Shown one piece after another: positions 1 to 7,386 of a DNA stretch of 9,383 bases. Each line of letters starts with the position of its first letter. The first letter of the stretch is position 1. The stretch is from Planctomycetales bacterium (GTDB lineage: Bacteria; Planctomycetota; Planctomycetia; Pirellulales; Thermoguttaceae). The DNA is taken from NCBI GenBank assembly GCA_007122045.1, contig SKJM01000451.1, positions 1-9,383 on the forward strand, read 5' to 3'. Below the pieces are notes generated by a model. It made no database searches, was not told the DNA's origin, and worked only from the letters and a program-made list of their open reading frames with translations. The position numbers and the translations under genes are program-made.

Positions 1-15
1 CGACCATAATCCGGT

Positions 16-270
16 CTACTGTCCGATGCTGGGCGGTTCGTCGGCCAGGAAATCGCGCGGGCCGCGGGTGGTGTAGTAGGGATACGCGATGGCGCCGGTG
101 GGCGGACCGGTCGGGACCACTTCGGTGCCGCGGGCCGCGGCGGCGCGGCCGCGCAACCCACCGAACAGACCATGACCGCCGAGGCGGCCCCGCCCGCCGT
201 GGGAGTGGGCACATCCGCTGAAACTCCACAGCGCGGCCAGGGCCGCGCCGACGAAAAGCGCTCGTCTCAT
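16..270 (-). CDS. Small Gly/His/Arg-rich putative lipoprotein
   Basis: An 84-aa protein of unknown function that is probably exported and lipid-anchored. The ATG at 270 is chosen because AAGGAA lies 8 nt upstream on the minus strand; the open frame extends to 399, but that extension is Arg-rich and has no features of its own. Residues 1-20 form a typical signal peptide: two Arg, a hydrophobic stretch (ALFVGAALAALW), then FSGC with Cys20 as the likely lipidated residue. Phe at -3 is a less common lipobox residue. Residues 21-48 are a low-complexity Gly/His/Arg linker. The C-terminus carries the block YYTTRGPRDFL (65-75) and then PPSIG. I associate this block with small uncharacterised planctomycete proteins, from memory. 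No catalytic motif is visible. It diverges from the phosphoesterase gene across a repeat-bearing intergenic region, so co-regulation is not evident. Confidence 0.72.
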   Translation of the reverse strand: MRRALFVGAALAALWSFSGCAHSHGGRGRLGGHGLFGGLRGRAAAARGTEVVPTGPPTGAIAYPYYTTRGPRDFLADEPPSIGQ

Positions 271-389
271 ATTTGGTTTCCTTTCTGCTCGCTCGGGCGG
301 CGGCAAGTGGGTCGCGTGTGTGCGCCGCCCGTCGTCGAACGACCGCCGCCGCCGCCGTAAAGCGATCGGCAGGTCGGTGTGTGCCAGTG

Positions 390-470
390 GGATGGACATT
401 CTTGTCCGTCACGCCGCAGGATGGACATTCTTGTCCGTCACGCCGAACGACGGACAAGAATGTCCATCCT
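390..470. repeat. REP-like palindrome cluster: two direct copies, one inverted
   Basis: A 27-nt unit whose core is gatggacattcttgtccgtc occurs exactly at 390-416 and 419-445, separated by 2 nt. A 21-nt inverted copy follows at 449-469. Each unit is itself an imperfect palindrome: an 8-bp stem, GATGGACA against TGTCCGTC, with one T-G mismatch and a TTCT loop. Copies two and three pair with each other over 22 perfect base pairs (418-439 with 449-470) around a 9-nt loop. This is the architecture of REP/BIME elements, which in other bacteria are spread by REP-associated tyrosine transposases (RAYTs); no such transposase lies in this window. Location between divergent genes makes a simple terminator role unlikely. 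Confidence 0.85.
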
Positions 471-627
471 ACGGTACGGCTTGATACGTTTGTCGCTGCC
501 GCCGGCACAACGGGCTCGCGCCGGCCCTCCAAGAAGAGCATCGGCCCGGCAACCCATAGTATCCAGAAAATCGCTACATCCGGCGTTTTCGGCACGACAA
601 CCGCACCCGCCGTCGCACGTAGCGCAG

Positions 628-633
628 TAAAAT
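628..633 (+). promoter_or_regulatory. Possible -10-like box (TAAAAT)
   Basis: TAAAAT lies 107 nt upstream of the phosphoesterase start. Similar TANAAT hexamers precede two other genes here (3896-3901 and 7387-7392). No convincing -35 element sits at the usual distance, so this is a weak candidate. Confidence 0.25.
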
Positions 634-670
634 GGGTATGACGGCGGAACATTGCGGGCACATTCCCCCC

Positions 671-690
671 GGAAAGGGACCGAACAAATG
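671..690 (+). promoter_or_regulatory. Strong SD-like site before an out-of-frame ATG
   Basis: GGAAAGGGA at 671-679 lies 8 nt before an ATG at 688. That ATG opens a 52-codon frame ending at 846 that overlaps the start of the phosphoesterase in another frame. The phosphoesterase ATG at 741 has only a weak GGAA 2-5 nt upstream. The site may start a short upstream peptide coupled to the main gene, or it may be chance. The 52-aa product has no recognisable features. Confidence 0.3.
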
Positions 691-740
691 GATGCCGATG
701 CCTTTACCACGGCCCCTCGGCCTGCTACCCTACCGGAATC

Positions 741-1607
741 ATGGTTGCTTCGATCGAATACATTGAGCGAATCATCGGGTACTTCGAGAAGGCCGCCGAG
801 GCCAACCTCGAAACGCCGGGACGTACGGGGAACCTCGTCGAATTGACGCCGGAACTGGCCGACGAGGTAATGATTACGGGCGACCTGCACGGGAACCGGC
901 GCAATTTCAACCTGATCAAGCGCACGGCCGCCCTGGCGCAGAACCCCCGCCGGCACCTCGTGCTCCAGGAGGCCTGCCATGGAGGGCCGACGTACCCCGA
1001 GAGCGGCGGGTGTATGTCGCACACCGTCCTCGAAGACATCGCCCGGCTGAAGACCGAGTTCCCCGAGCGGGTTCACTTCATCCTCGGCAACCACGAGTTG
1101 GCCGAACTGGCCGACTATCCCATCCAGAAGAACAAGCAGATGCTCAACCTGCTGTTCCGCCTGGGGATGCAGCAGATGTACGGCCCGGCAACCGACCGAG
1201 TGCGGGAGGCCTTTTCGCCGTTCCTGCGCAGTGCGCCGCTGGCGGTGCGGCTACCGCACGGGGTGTTCATCTCGCACAGCATTCCCGAGAAGTGCGACGA
1301 GCGGCATTTCGACGCCTCGATCTTCTCCCGCGAACTCGACGACGTCGATTACTTCGAACGGACCGGCGTTTTCGAACTGGTTTGGGGGCGCGACTACCGC
1401 GAGGAAAACGCCCGCGCCTTCGCCGAACTCGTCGGCGCCCGGCTGCTCATCAACGGCCACGAACCCTGCCCGCAGGGGTACAACGCGCCGAACAGTATCC
1501 AGGTCATCGTCGACTGCTGCGGGCCCACGGCGTCCTACCTTCTGCTGCGAACCGACCGGGAGTTGAGCCACGCCGAGACGGTCGAGCGAGTGCAGAAGCT
1601 GGGCTGA
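741..1607 (+). CDS. PPP-like calcineurin-fold metallophosphoesterase
   Basis: A 288-aa putative cytoplasmic metal-dependent phosphoesterase; no signal peptide or membrane segment is visible. The calcineurin-like motifs appear in order: GDLHG (47-51), GNHE (116-119), a histidine in FISHS (H179), and GH (239-240). These match the PPP layout of GDxHG, GNHE, H, GH. The second motif, GDxVDRG, is absent: at the same spacing after GDLHG the protein has LQEACHGGP (75-83), so E77 would replace the bridging Asp, and about 14 extra residues follow before GNHE. C-terminal landmarks are FELVWGRDYR (211-220) and GHEPCPQGYNAPN (239-251). The substrate is unknown; a protein phosphatase, a nucleotide phosphatase and an altered or inactive enzyme are all possible. 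The ATG at 741 was chosen because the following residues look like genuine protein, although its ribosome site is weak. It stands 195 bp before the ABC exporter, so it may be a separate transcription unit. Confidence 0.88.
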   Translation: MVASIEYIERIIGYFEKAAEANLETPGRTGNLVELTPELADEVMITGDLHGNRRNFNLIKRTAALAQNPRRHLVLQEACHGGPTYPESGGCMSHTVLEDIARLKTEFPERVHFILGNHELAELADYPIQKNKQMLNLLFRLGMQQMYGPATDRVREAFSPFLRSAPLAVRLPHGVFISHSIPEKCDERHFDASIFSRELDDVDYFERTGVFELVWGRDYREENARAFAELVGARLLINGHEPCPQGYNAPNSIQVIVDCCGPTASYLLLRTDRELSHAETVERVQKLG

Positions 1608-1802
1608 GGGGCGGGCGCCCTGCGTGCGTGGCGGTGGCCGGCGCCTTTCATGACCCCAGCCGGCGGGGTGCATTAATTCGCGCTGTTGCGTTCGGTCTTG
1701 GCCGCAACGCCCGAATCTGGTAAAAAGCCCGCCCGCGGGACACCGCAAGCCCGTTTCGGCACCCCCCGTTCTGCCCGATCCGCACCCGTCAATGGAAATT
1801 GC

Positions 1803-3848
1803 ATGAGGAACTTCTCCCGCGTGCTACGCCTTGCGTTTCGCTACCGGCTGACGCTCGCCGCTTCGGTGGTGTGTGCACTGGGAGTTGGCGTGTTGTGGGG
1901 GGGGAACATCGGCGCGGTGTACCCGTTCGTCGAGGTGGCCTTCCGGGGCGAATCGCTCCAGCAGCGCGCCGCCGACGAGATCGAACGCGCCCGCGAAACG
2001 GCCGCCGCGCTGCGGGCGGAGGTCGCGCGGCTGGAGACGGCCCGGGACGGGGCGTCGGGCAAGCAGCGGCGCCGCATCGAGGCCGAAATCGCCGCCGCCG
2101 AGGCGAGGATCGCCGCCGAACAACGGGCGGAGGCCGCCTACCGCCGGGCGAAGCCGTACATCGACCGCTACCTGCCCGACGATCCCTTCCAGACCCTGGT
2201 GGTCATTACCGGCCTGCTCCTGCTCGGCACGCTGCTGAAGGAGCTGTTCCTCATCGGCCATCACGTGCTGGTGTTCCGGTTGGCCGAGTTGGCGGCGTAC
2301 GACCTGCGCAAGCAGTTCTATCGCCGCACGCTGCGCATGGACCTCGGGGCGTTCGACGAACAAGGCGCAGCCGACTTGATGAGCCGCTTCACGCACGACG
2401 TGCAGAACGTGGTCGAGGGGCTGGTGGCGCTGTTCGGCAAGATGGTCCGCGAGCCGCTGAAGATGGCCGCCTGCCTCCTCGGCGCCGCGATGATCTCCTG
2501 GCGGCTGCTGCTGCTGTCGGTGACCGTCGCCCCGGTGGCGGCGCTTTTGATCCACTGGCTTTCGCGGGCGCTGAAGCGGGCGAACCGCCGCGCGATGGAG
2601 GAAATGGCCCAAATGTACACCACGCTCGAGGAGACGCTGCGCGGCATCGAGATCGTCAAGGCGTTCACCAACGAGCGGCAGGAGCGGCGCCGGTTCCACC
2701 ACGGGGCGAAGCGGTACTTTCAGCGGGCCATGCGCATTGCCCGATACAACGCCCTGGCCCACCCCGTTACCGAACTGACCGGCATCATGGTGGTGTGCCT
2801 GGCCTTGCTGGCCGGGGCGCGGTTGGGCCTTTCGGGCGAGACGCACTTGCTGGGCATCCAGATAACCCCGCGCCCCTTGAGTCTCGGCGCGCTGTTGCTG
2901 TTCTACGGCCTGCTGGCCGGGGCCGCCGACCCCGTTCGGAAGTTCTCCGACGTGTTCACTCGGCTCCAGCGGGCCATCGCCGCCAGCGACCGGATCTTCG
3001 ACCGGCTGGACCGCCTCCCAAGCGTCGCCGAACCCACCAAACCGGTCCCCTGCCCGAAGCACCGCCGCGACCTCGTGTTCGACCACGTCGGTTTCGAGTA
3101 CCGGCCCGGCCGGCCGGTCCTGCACGGCGTGTGCCTGCAGATTCCCTTCGGCGCCACCGTGGCCATTGTGGGTCCCAACGGGTGCGGAAAGAGTACCTTG
3201 GCGAGCCTGATTGAGCGGTTCTATGACCCCACCGAAGGGCAGGTGCTCCTGGACGGCGTGCCACTCACCGCCGTCCGTTCGGCCGAGCTGCGCAGCCAGA
3301 TCGGGCTGGTTACCCAGGAAACCGTCCTGTTCGACGACACCGTGATGAACAACATCCGGTACGGCCTTCCACGAGCCACCGCCGAGCAGGTGATCGACGC
3401 CGCCCGGCAGGCGCACGCTCACGAGTTCATCGTCGGCGACCTGCCCGACGGTTACGAAACGCGAGTGGGGCCCGGCGGAAGCCGACTTTCGGGTGGGCAG
3501 CGCCAGCGGATCGCCCTCGCCCGCGCAATCCTCCGGGACCCGGCCATCCTCATTCTCGACGAGGCGACCAGCCAGATCGACCTGGAAAGCGAAGAGGCCA
3601 TTCAGCAAGCGCTGGAGGCCTTCGTCCGCGACCGCACGGCCGTGATGATTACCCACCGCCTGGCGTCCATCGCACTAGCCGATCAGGTCGTCGTGATGCA
3701 TGCCGGCCGGATTCTCGACACGGGCACGCACGAGCAGTTGATGGAACGTTGCGGGCTGTATCGGCGGCTGCACCGGCTTCAGAGCGAGGAGCCGGAAGAG
3801 GGGTCGGAAAAGGGCGCGGAAGAGGGGTCGGAAAAGGCCGCCGCGTAA
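1803..3848 (+). CDS. ABC exporter, fused membrane and ATPase domains, MsbA-like
   Basis: A 681-aa half-transporter expected to work as an inner-membrane homodimer that exports a lipid, glycolipid or drug-like substrate. The membrane domain covers roughly residues 1-395, with a first helix near 15-38. After it comes a charged, Ala-rich predicted coiled coil (about 50-115), then helices near 128-155, 220-252 and 323-375. The ATPase domain (about 420-660) has every motif: Walker A GPNGCGKST (457-465), Q-loop Q505, signature LSGGQ (562-566), Walker B ILILDE (582-587) and H-loop H618. The D-loop reads SQID (590-593) rather than the usual SALD. The insert explains most of the excess over the roughly 580 aa of MsbA. 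The C-terminus ends in an acidic EEGSEK repeat. ATG 1803 was chosen (GGAA 5 nt upstream); an upstream TTG at 1686 would add 39 residues that do not look like a conserved protein. The 195-bp gap upstream holds only a weak inverted repeat (1685-1690 with 1703-1708). Substrate inference rests on the AsmA-like neighbour. Confidence 0.93.
   Translation: MRNFSRVLRLAFRYRLTLAASVVCALGVGVLWGGNIGAVYPFVEVAFRGESLQQRAADEIERARETAAALRAEVARLETARDGASGKQRRRIEAEIAAAEARIAAEQRAEAAYRRAKPYIDRYLPDDPFQTLVVITGLLLLGTLLKELFLIGHHVLVFRLAELAAYDLRKQFYRRTLRMDLGAFDEQGAADLMSRFTHDVQNVVEGLVALFGKMVREPLKMAACLLGAAMISWRLLLLSVTVAPVAALLIHWLSRALKRANRRAMEEMAQMYTTLEETLRGIEIVKAFTNERQERRRFHHGAKRYFQRAMRIARYNALAHPVTELTGIMVVCLALLAGARLGLSGETHLLGIQITPRPLSLGALLLFYGLLAGAADPVRKFSDVFTRLQRAIAASDRIFDRLDRLPSVAEPTKPVPCPKHRRDLVFDHVGFEYRPGRPVLHGVCLQIPFGATVAIVGPNGCGKSTLASLIERFYDPTEGQVLLDGVPLTAVRSAELRSQIGLVTQETVLFDDTVMNNIRYGLPRATAEQVIDAARQAHAHEFIVGDLPDGYETRVGPGGSRLSGGQRQRIALARAILRDPAILILDEATSQIDLESEEAIQQALEAFVRDRTAVMITHRLASIALADQVVVMHAGRILDTGTHEQLMERCGLYRRLHRLQSEEPEEGSEKGAEEGSEKAAA
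3794..3837 (+). repeat. 24-bp tandem duplication in the exporter C-terminal tail
   Basis: Identical 20-nt segments at 3794-3813 and 3818-3837 are offset by 24 nt, which is eight codons. They encode EEGSEKGA followed by EEGSEKAA. The in-frame duplication extends an acidic tail beyond the ATPase domain and probably arose by slippage or unequal recombination. Confidence 0.85.
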
Positions 3849-3895
3849 ACCCGGATTTTCTGCAATTTGCTCTGGCACTGGCGACGGGCGGGCAC

Positions 3896-3901
3896 TAGAA
3901 T
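3896..3901 (+). promoter_or_regulatory. Possible -10-like box (TAGAAT)
   Basis: TAGAAT lies in the 89-bp gap between the ABC exporter and the AsmA-like gene, 36 nt before the chosen ATG. The hexamer 17 nt upstream (TGGCAC) is a poor -35 match. It may give the downstream genes their own promoter, but read-through from the exporter gene is equally possible. Confidence 0.3.
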
Positions 3902-3924
3902 GTCGCCCTCTTCTTCTCATGCGT

Positions 3925-3928
3925 GGAG
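3925..3928 (+). promoter_or_regulatory. Ribosome binding site deciding the AsmA-like start
   Basis: GGAG ends 9 nt before the ATG at 3938. The alternative in-frame starts, GTG 3923 and ATG 3929, overlap or directly abut this element and have no better site upstream, which favours 3938. Confidence 0.5.
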
Positions 3929-3937
3929 ATGCGCGCC

Positions 3938-6900
3938 ATGTCGACCACGACCACTCGCCGTCGCAGCCCCCTGTTCGCACAGACGGCCTCATCCCCCCTG
4001 CCACACTCAAGGGGGTTCCGGCGATGGTGGCTGCCCGCCGCTGCCGTGCTGCTGGTCCTTTGGTTCCTGCCGGCGATCGTCGCCCGCACGCCCGTGGTGC
4101 GGTGGGTTATCGACGCGGCCGCCGCCGATTTGAACGGACAGGTGACCGTCGAGTCGGTGTCGCTCGGGTGGCTTTCGCCCGTCCGGGTGCGCGGCGCGAG
4201 CCTCACCGACGAGCACGGGCAGCCCGTCCTGGAGGTGCCCCGGGCGGAAAGCTCCCGCACCCTCGCCGGGCTGCTCGTCAACCGCAGCCGGTTGGGGACG
4301 TTCCGGTTGTCTGAACCGAAGTTGGCCGTTGCCGTGCAGGGCGGCACCAGCAATGTCGAGCAGGTGCTGGCCGAATACTTCAAGCCGAGCGACGCCCCCC
4401 CACCGAGGCTCGACCTGATCCTGGAAATCGTCGACGGCGCCGTCACGGTGACCGACGTCGAACGAGCCCGATCCTGGAGTATCGACAAGCTCCAGATGGA
4501 CCTTCGAGTTCCGGCCGGAGCGGAACCGTGGGAGCTTACCGCATCGGGAATCGTGGCCGATTTGCAGGAGGCGGGCCGTTTCGAGTTCGCCATGCAGATG
4601 CCGCCGGTCGGCCCGGACGCGCCGCGCGCGGAATCGGCCGCGGCGAACGGCGCCGCGGGCCAGACCGCGGCGACCGACATCGCCCTGCGTTTCGAGTCGG
4701 AGCTGTTGCCGCTCGGATTGTTGGAACCCCTGGTGCGGCGGTTCGAACCCGGCGCGCGGGTAGACGGACGCCTGACCACCGAGATCGAGGCCGTTTGGGT
4801 CGGGATGGCAGCCCCCCCGCGCCGGCTGAAGGCAAAAGCCACCGCCCGCGACTTCCAACTGGCCCTTCCGGCTTTCGGCCGCGATCGGCTCGAGCTGGCC
4901 CATCTTGCGATCGAAGGGGAGGCGTCGGCCGAGGGCACCGAACTGGTCATCAGCCGCTCCACAATCGAGTGCGACCTGGGACAGGCCGCGCTGACCGGCA
5001 CGGTCGACCTGGCCGAGGGGGCGCACCGGGCCCTGCCGGGCCGGCTGGCGGCGCAGCCGTTCGAGCTGGAAGGGACCGTCGACCTGGCGCGGCTCGCCGC
5101 CATGTTGCCCGATACGCTGCAATTGCGGCCGGGCATGAAGGTCACCTCCGGCCAGGTGCACGTGGCGCTGCGAAGCGAGCCGGGCGAAGCCGGCATGGTT
5201 TGGCAGGGGCAACTCACCTCGAGTGAGTTGCGGGCGACCGATGGCGGCCGCGAGGTGGCTTGGGAACAGCCCGTACTGCTGAACTTCGCCGCCCAGCAGA
5301 CGCCCGACGGAACGCTGGCCGGCGAGCTGCGCTGCCAGTCGGACTTCTTGCAGATGCACGCGGTAGGCACGACGCGCCAAGTGACCGCCGACGCGAGCTT
5401 CAACCTCGACCGGCTGGCCGAGCAGCTTGGCCAATTCGTCGACCTCGGCTCGCTCCGACTGGCCGGCGACGGCTGGTCCCGATTCGCCTGGAGGCACGCG
5501 CCCGGCGGGGCCTTCGCGGCCGAGGTCGAGCTGCACGTGAACCGGCTCCACGTGGCGCTGCCCAACCGGCAGCCGTGGCGTGAGCCCGAGATGGCCGTGT
5601 CGGCGTCGGCCTCGGGATACACCGATTTCGGGGCCGGCACGCAGGTGGAAACCGCCGCCTTGCACGCGGCGGCGGGGACCGAGCGCATCGAGGCCCGGCT
5701 CCTCCAGCGTGTGCTCGACCTGGCCGGCGGCGGAACGTGGCCGATCGAATTGCACATGCAGGGCGAACTGGCCCACTGGCCGCCCCGCCTGGCCCTGCTG
5801 TACGACCTGCGCGACTATCCCGTGGCCGGCCGTTACGAATTGACCGGGCAGCTTATCGCCTCGCCGACGACGAACCGTATCGCGGGGGCGGTCCTCCGCG
5901 TCGACGCGCTCGATTGCACCCTGCCGGGGCTGCGGATTGTCGAGCCGCAGGCGCAACTCGACCTGAACGGCACGTGGGACCACGAAGCGGGCGCGTTCAC
6001 ACTCGCACAAAGCTCGCTGCGCACCACGAGTCTGGCCGCGGCGACCGACGACCTGGCCGTCACGTGGGGCGCCGCCGGCGCGCCGGAGCTTCGCGGCACG
6101 CTGGCTTACCAGGGACACCTGTACGGCATCCAGCGGTGGTTCACCGACCCGGCCCAACGGCCCGCCTGGTACGTCGACGGCCGGCTCAGCGGCACCGCCC
6201 GGTTCGACTACTCCGCCGGCACGACGCACGGCGCGGTCGAGGCCGAAGTCGAGAACCTGCAAGTTTCCGGCGGTGAGGGCCGGCCGTTCCGCGATCCGCG
6301 CGTCAGGCTCACCGGCCGCGGCTCGTACGATTCCGCCACGCATTCGGTCGTGCTGGACGGGCTGGAAATCCAGTCGAATGCACTGGCCGTCGAGGGCCGG
6401 GGTGGCGCAGACCTCTCGGGCGAGGAGTCCGCCGGGCAGTTCGCCGGGCAGATGCAATACGACATGCAGCAGCTTTCCACCTTGCTCCAGCCTTACGTGG
6501 GCAGCGGGGTGGAATTGGTCGGCCGGCAGACCAGCCCGCTCAGCTTTCATGGCCCGCTCGACCTGGCCCGCGCCCGGGGTAGCGGCGCCTTGGCCTGGCA
6601 GCAGGGAGGCGTGTATGGGTTCGGGTTGGGGCCGGGCGAGTTGGAACTGAAGCTGGCCGGGGGCGTGCTGGCGGCCGAGCCGCTGACGGTGGCGGTCAAC
6701 CAGGGCCGCGTGCACCTCGAGCCGAAGCTGCACTTGGCGCCCGGCCCGATGACCCTCACCCTTCCGCCCGGCCCGCTGGTCACCGAAGTGCAGATCACGC
6801 CGGCCATGTGCGCCTCGGCGCTGAAGTTCGTGGCGCCGGTGCTGGCCGGGGTGACCACCGCGCAGGGAACGTTCTCGATCGAGTTGGACCGCTGCCGGGT

Positions 6901-7381
6901 GCCGGTCGACCGCCCGGCCGACGCCGAGCTGGCCGGGCGGCTGATCGTCCATTCGGTCGAGGTGGGGCCGGGCTCGCTCGTCCGGGAACTGGCCGTGCTG
7001 CTTCAGCGCGAGGCCCCGGCCCGCTTGCGGCGCGAGTCGGTCGTCCCCTTTCACATGACCGCCGGCCGCGTCCACCACGAGGAACTGGAATTGATCTTCC
7101 CCGACGTGACCGTCCGCACGCGGGGGTCGGTCGGGCTCGACCAGTCGCTGTGGATGGTCGCTTCCATGCCCGTCCCGCCCAAGTGGCTGACCACCGACAC
7201 GCTGCGTTTGGCCTTCGAGGGCCAGGAGGTCCGCATTCCCGTCGGCGGCACGCTCACCGCGCCGCGGCTGGACCGCGCCGAACTCGACCGCTGGAACCGC
7301 CGGGTCCTGGAGCACGCCGCGCAGAACGTCATCCGCGACCAGGTCGACCGGGGCCTGGACCGTTTGTTCAGCCCCCGCTGA
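3938..7381 (+). CDS. Large AsmA/TamB-like envelope protein
   Basis: A 1147-aa protein with a short basic N-terminus, one membrane helix (about 30-49) and a very long extracytoplasmic part made of alternating short hydrophobic and polar strands. This is the pattern of AsmA-like (AsmA, TamB, YhdP, DUF748-type) proteins, some of which form hydrophobic grooves for phospholipid movement between the two membranes of Gram-negative bacteria. Supporting signs are the opening LNGQVTVESVSLGW (65-78) just after the helix, followed by RVRGASLTDEHGQPVLEVPR; repeated phrases such as 'LEGTVDLARL', 'VEGRGGADLSG' and 'VRTRGSVGLDQSL'; and the closing IPVGGTLTAPRLD before a predicted amphipathic helix. Only two Cys of note were located (958 and 986). 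The start at 3938 is uncertain by up to five residues. It sits 89 bp after the exporter and 20 bp before the hydrolase, suggesting an operon. The family assignment comes from overall pattern, not a search; a purely structural envelope role is the main alternative. Confidence 0.75.
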   Translation: MSTTTTRRRSPLFAQTASSPLPHSRGFRRWWLPAAAVLLVLWFLPAIVARTPVVRWVIDAAAADLNGQVTVESVSLGWLSPVRVRGASLTDEHGQPVLEVPRAESSRTLAGLLVNRSRLGTFRLSEPKLAVAVQGGTSNVEQVLAEYFKPSDAPPPRLDLILEIVDGAVTVTDVERARSWSIDKLQMDLRVPAGAEPWELTASGIVADLQEAGRFEFAMQMPPVGPDAPRAESAAANGAAGQTAATDIALRFESELLPLGLLEPLVRRFEPGARVDGRLTTEIEAVWVGMAAPPRRLKAKATARDFQLALPAFGRDRLELAHLAIEGEASAEGTELVISRSTIECDLGQAALTGTVDLAEGAHRALPGRLAAQPFELEGTVDLARLAAMLPDTLQLRPGMKVTSGQVHVALRSEPGEAGMVWQGQLTSSELRATDGGREVAWEQPVLLNFAAQQTPDGTLAGELRCQSDFLQMHAVGTTRQVTADASFNLDRLAEQLGQFVDLGSLRLAGDGWSRFAWRHAPGGAFAAEVELHVNRLHVALPNRQPWREPEMAVSASASGYTDFGAGTQVETAALHAAAGTERIEARLLQRVLDLAGGGTWPIELHMQGELAHWPPRLALLYDLRDYPVAGRYELTGQLIASPTTNRIAGAVLRVDALDCTLPGLRIVEPQAQLDLNGTWDHEAGAFTLAQSSLRTTSLAAATDDLAVTWGAAGAPELRGTLAYQGHLYGIQRWFTDPAQRPAWYVDGRLSGTARFDYSAGTTHGAVEAEVENLQVSGGEGRPFRDPRVRLTGRGSYDSATHSVVLDGLEIQSNALAVEGRGGADLSGEESAGQFAGQMQYDMQQLSTLLQPYVGSGVELVGRQTSPLSFHGPLDLARARGSGALAWQQGGVYGFGLGPGELELKLAGGVLAAEPLTVAVNQGRVHLEPKLHLAPGPMTLTLPPGPLVTEVQITPAMCASALKFVAPVLAGVTTAQGTFSIELDRCRVPVDRPADAELAGRLIVHSVEVGPGSLVRELAVLLQREAPARLRRESVVPFHMTAGRVHHEELELIFPDVTVRTRGSVGLDQSLWMVASMPVPPKWLTTDTLRLAFEGQEVRIPVGGTLTAPRLDRAELDRWNRRVLEHAAQNVIRDQVDRGLDRLFSPR

Positions 7382-7386
7382 TCCGG

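Larger units (their letters stand above)
271..740. other. Divergent intergenic region with REP-like cluster
   Basis: 470 bp lie between the leftward lipoprotein gene and the rightward phosphoesterase gene. The region holds the REP-like repeat cluster (390-470), a possible -10-like TAAAAT at 628-633 and a strong Shine-Dalgarno-like stretch at 671-680. Open frames crossing it in several frames are Arg/Pro-rich, have no recognisable domain, and read through the repeats; I treat them as spurious. No RNA gene or terminator was recognised in 471-627. Confidence 0.6.

Noticed and set aside
271..399. Longer lipoprotein start at 399
   Set aside because: It would place 43 Arg-rich residues before an intact signal peptide and ignore the well-placed AAGGAA before the ATG at 270.
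438..1094. 218-codon minus-strand frame crossing the repeat cluster and the phosphoesterase
   Set aside because: It reads through the palindromic repeats and lies antisense to a recognised enzyme, with no domain or start signal.
1685..1708. Terminator after the phosphoesterase gene
   Set aside because: The inverted repeat has only 6 bp with a 12-nt loop and no T-tract.
1686..1802. Upstream extension of the ABC exporter from a TTG start
   Set aside because: The extra 39 residues are Pro/Arg/Ser-rich and precede a typical exporter N-terminus starting at the ATG at 1803.
3867..3901. Sigma-54-type promoter suggested by TGGCAC
   Set aside because: No TTGC element occurs at the required distance downstream.
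1824..7315. Very long antisense open frames (up to about 1100 codons) opposite the exporter and AsmA-like genes
   Set aside because: They mirror strongly biased high-GC codon use on the plus strand, encode low-complexity Gln/His/Arg/Gly-rich products without domains, and lie fully within well-supported genes.
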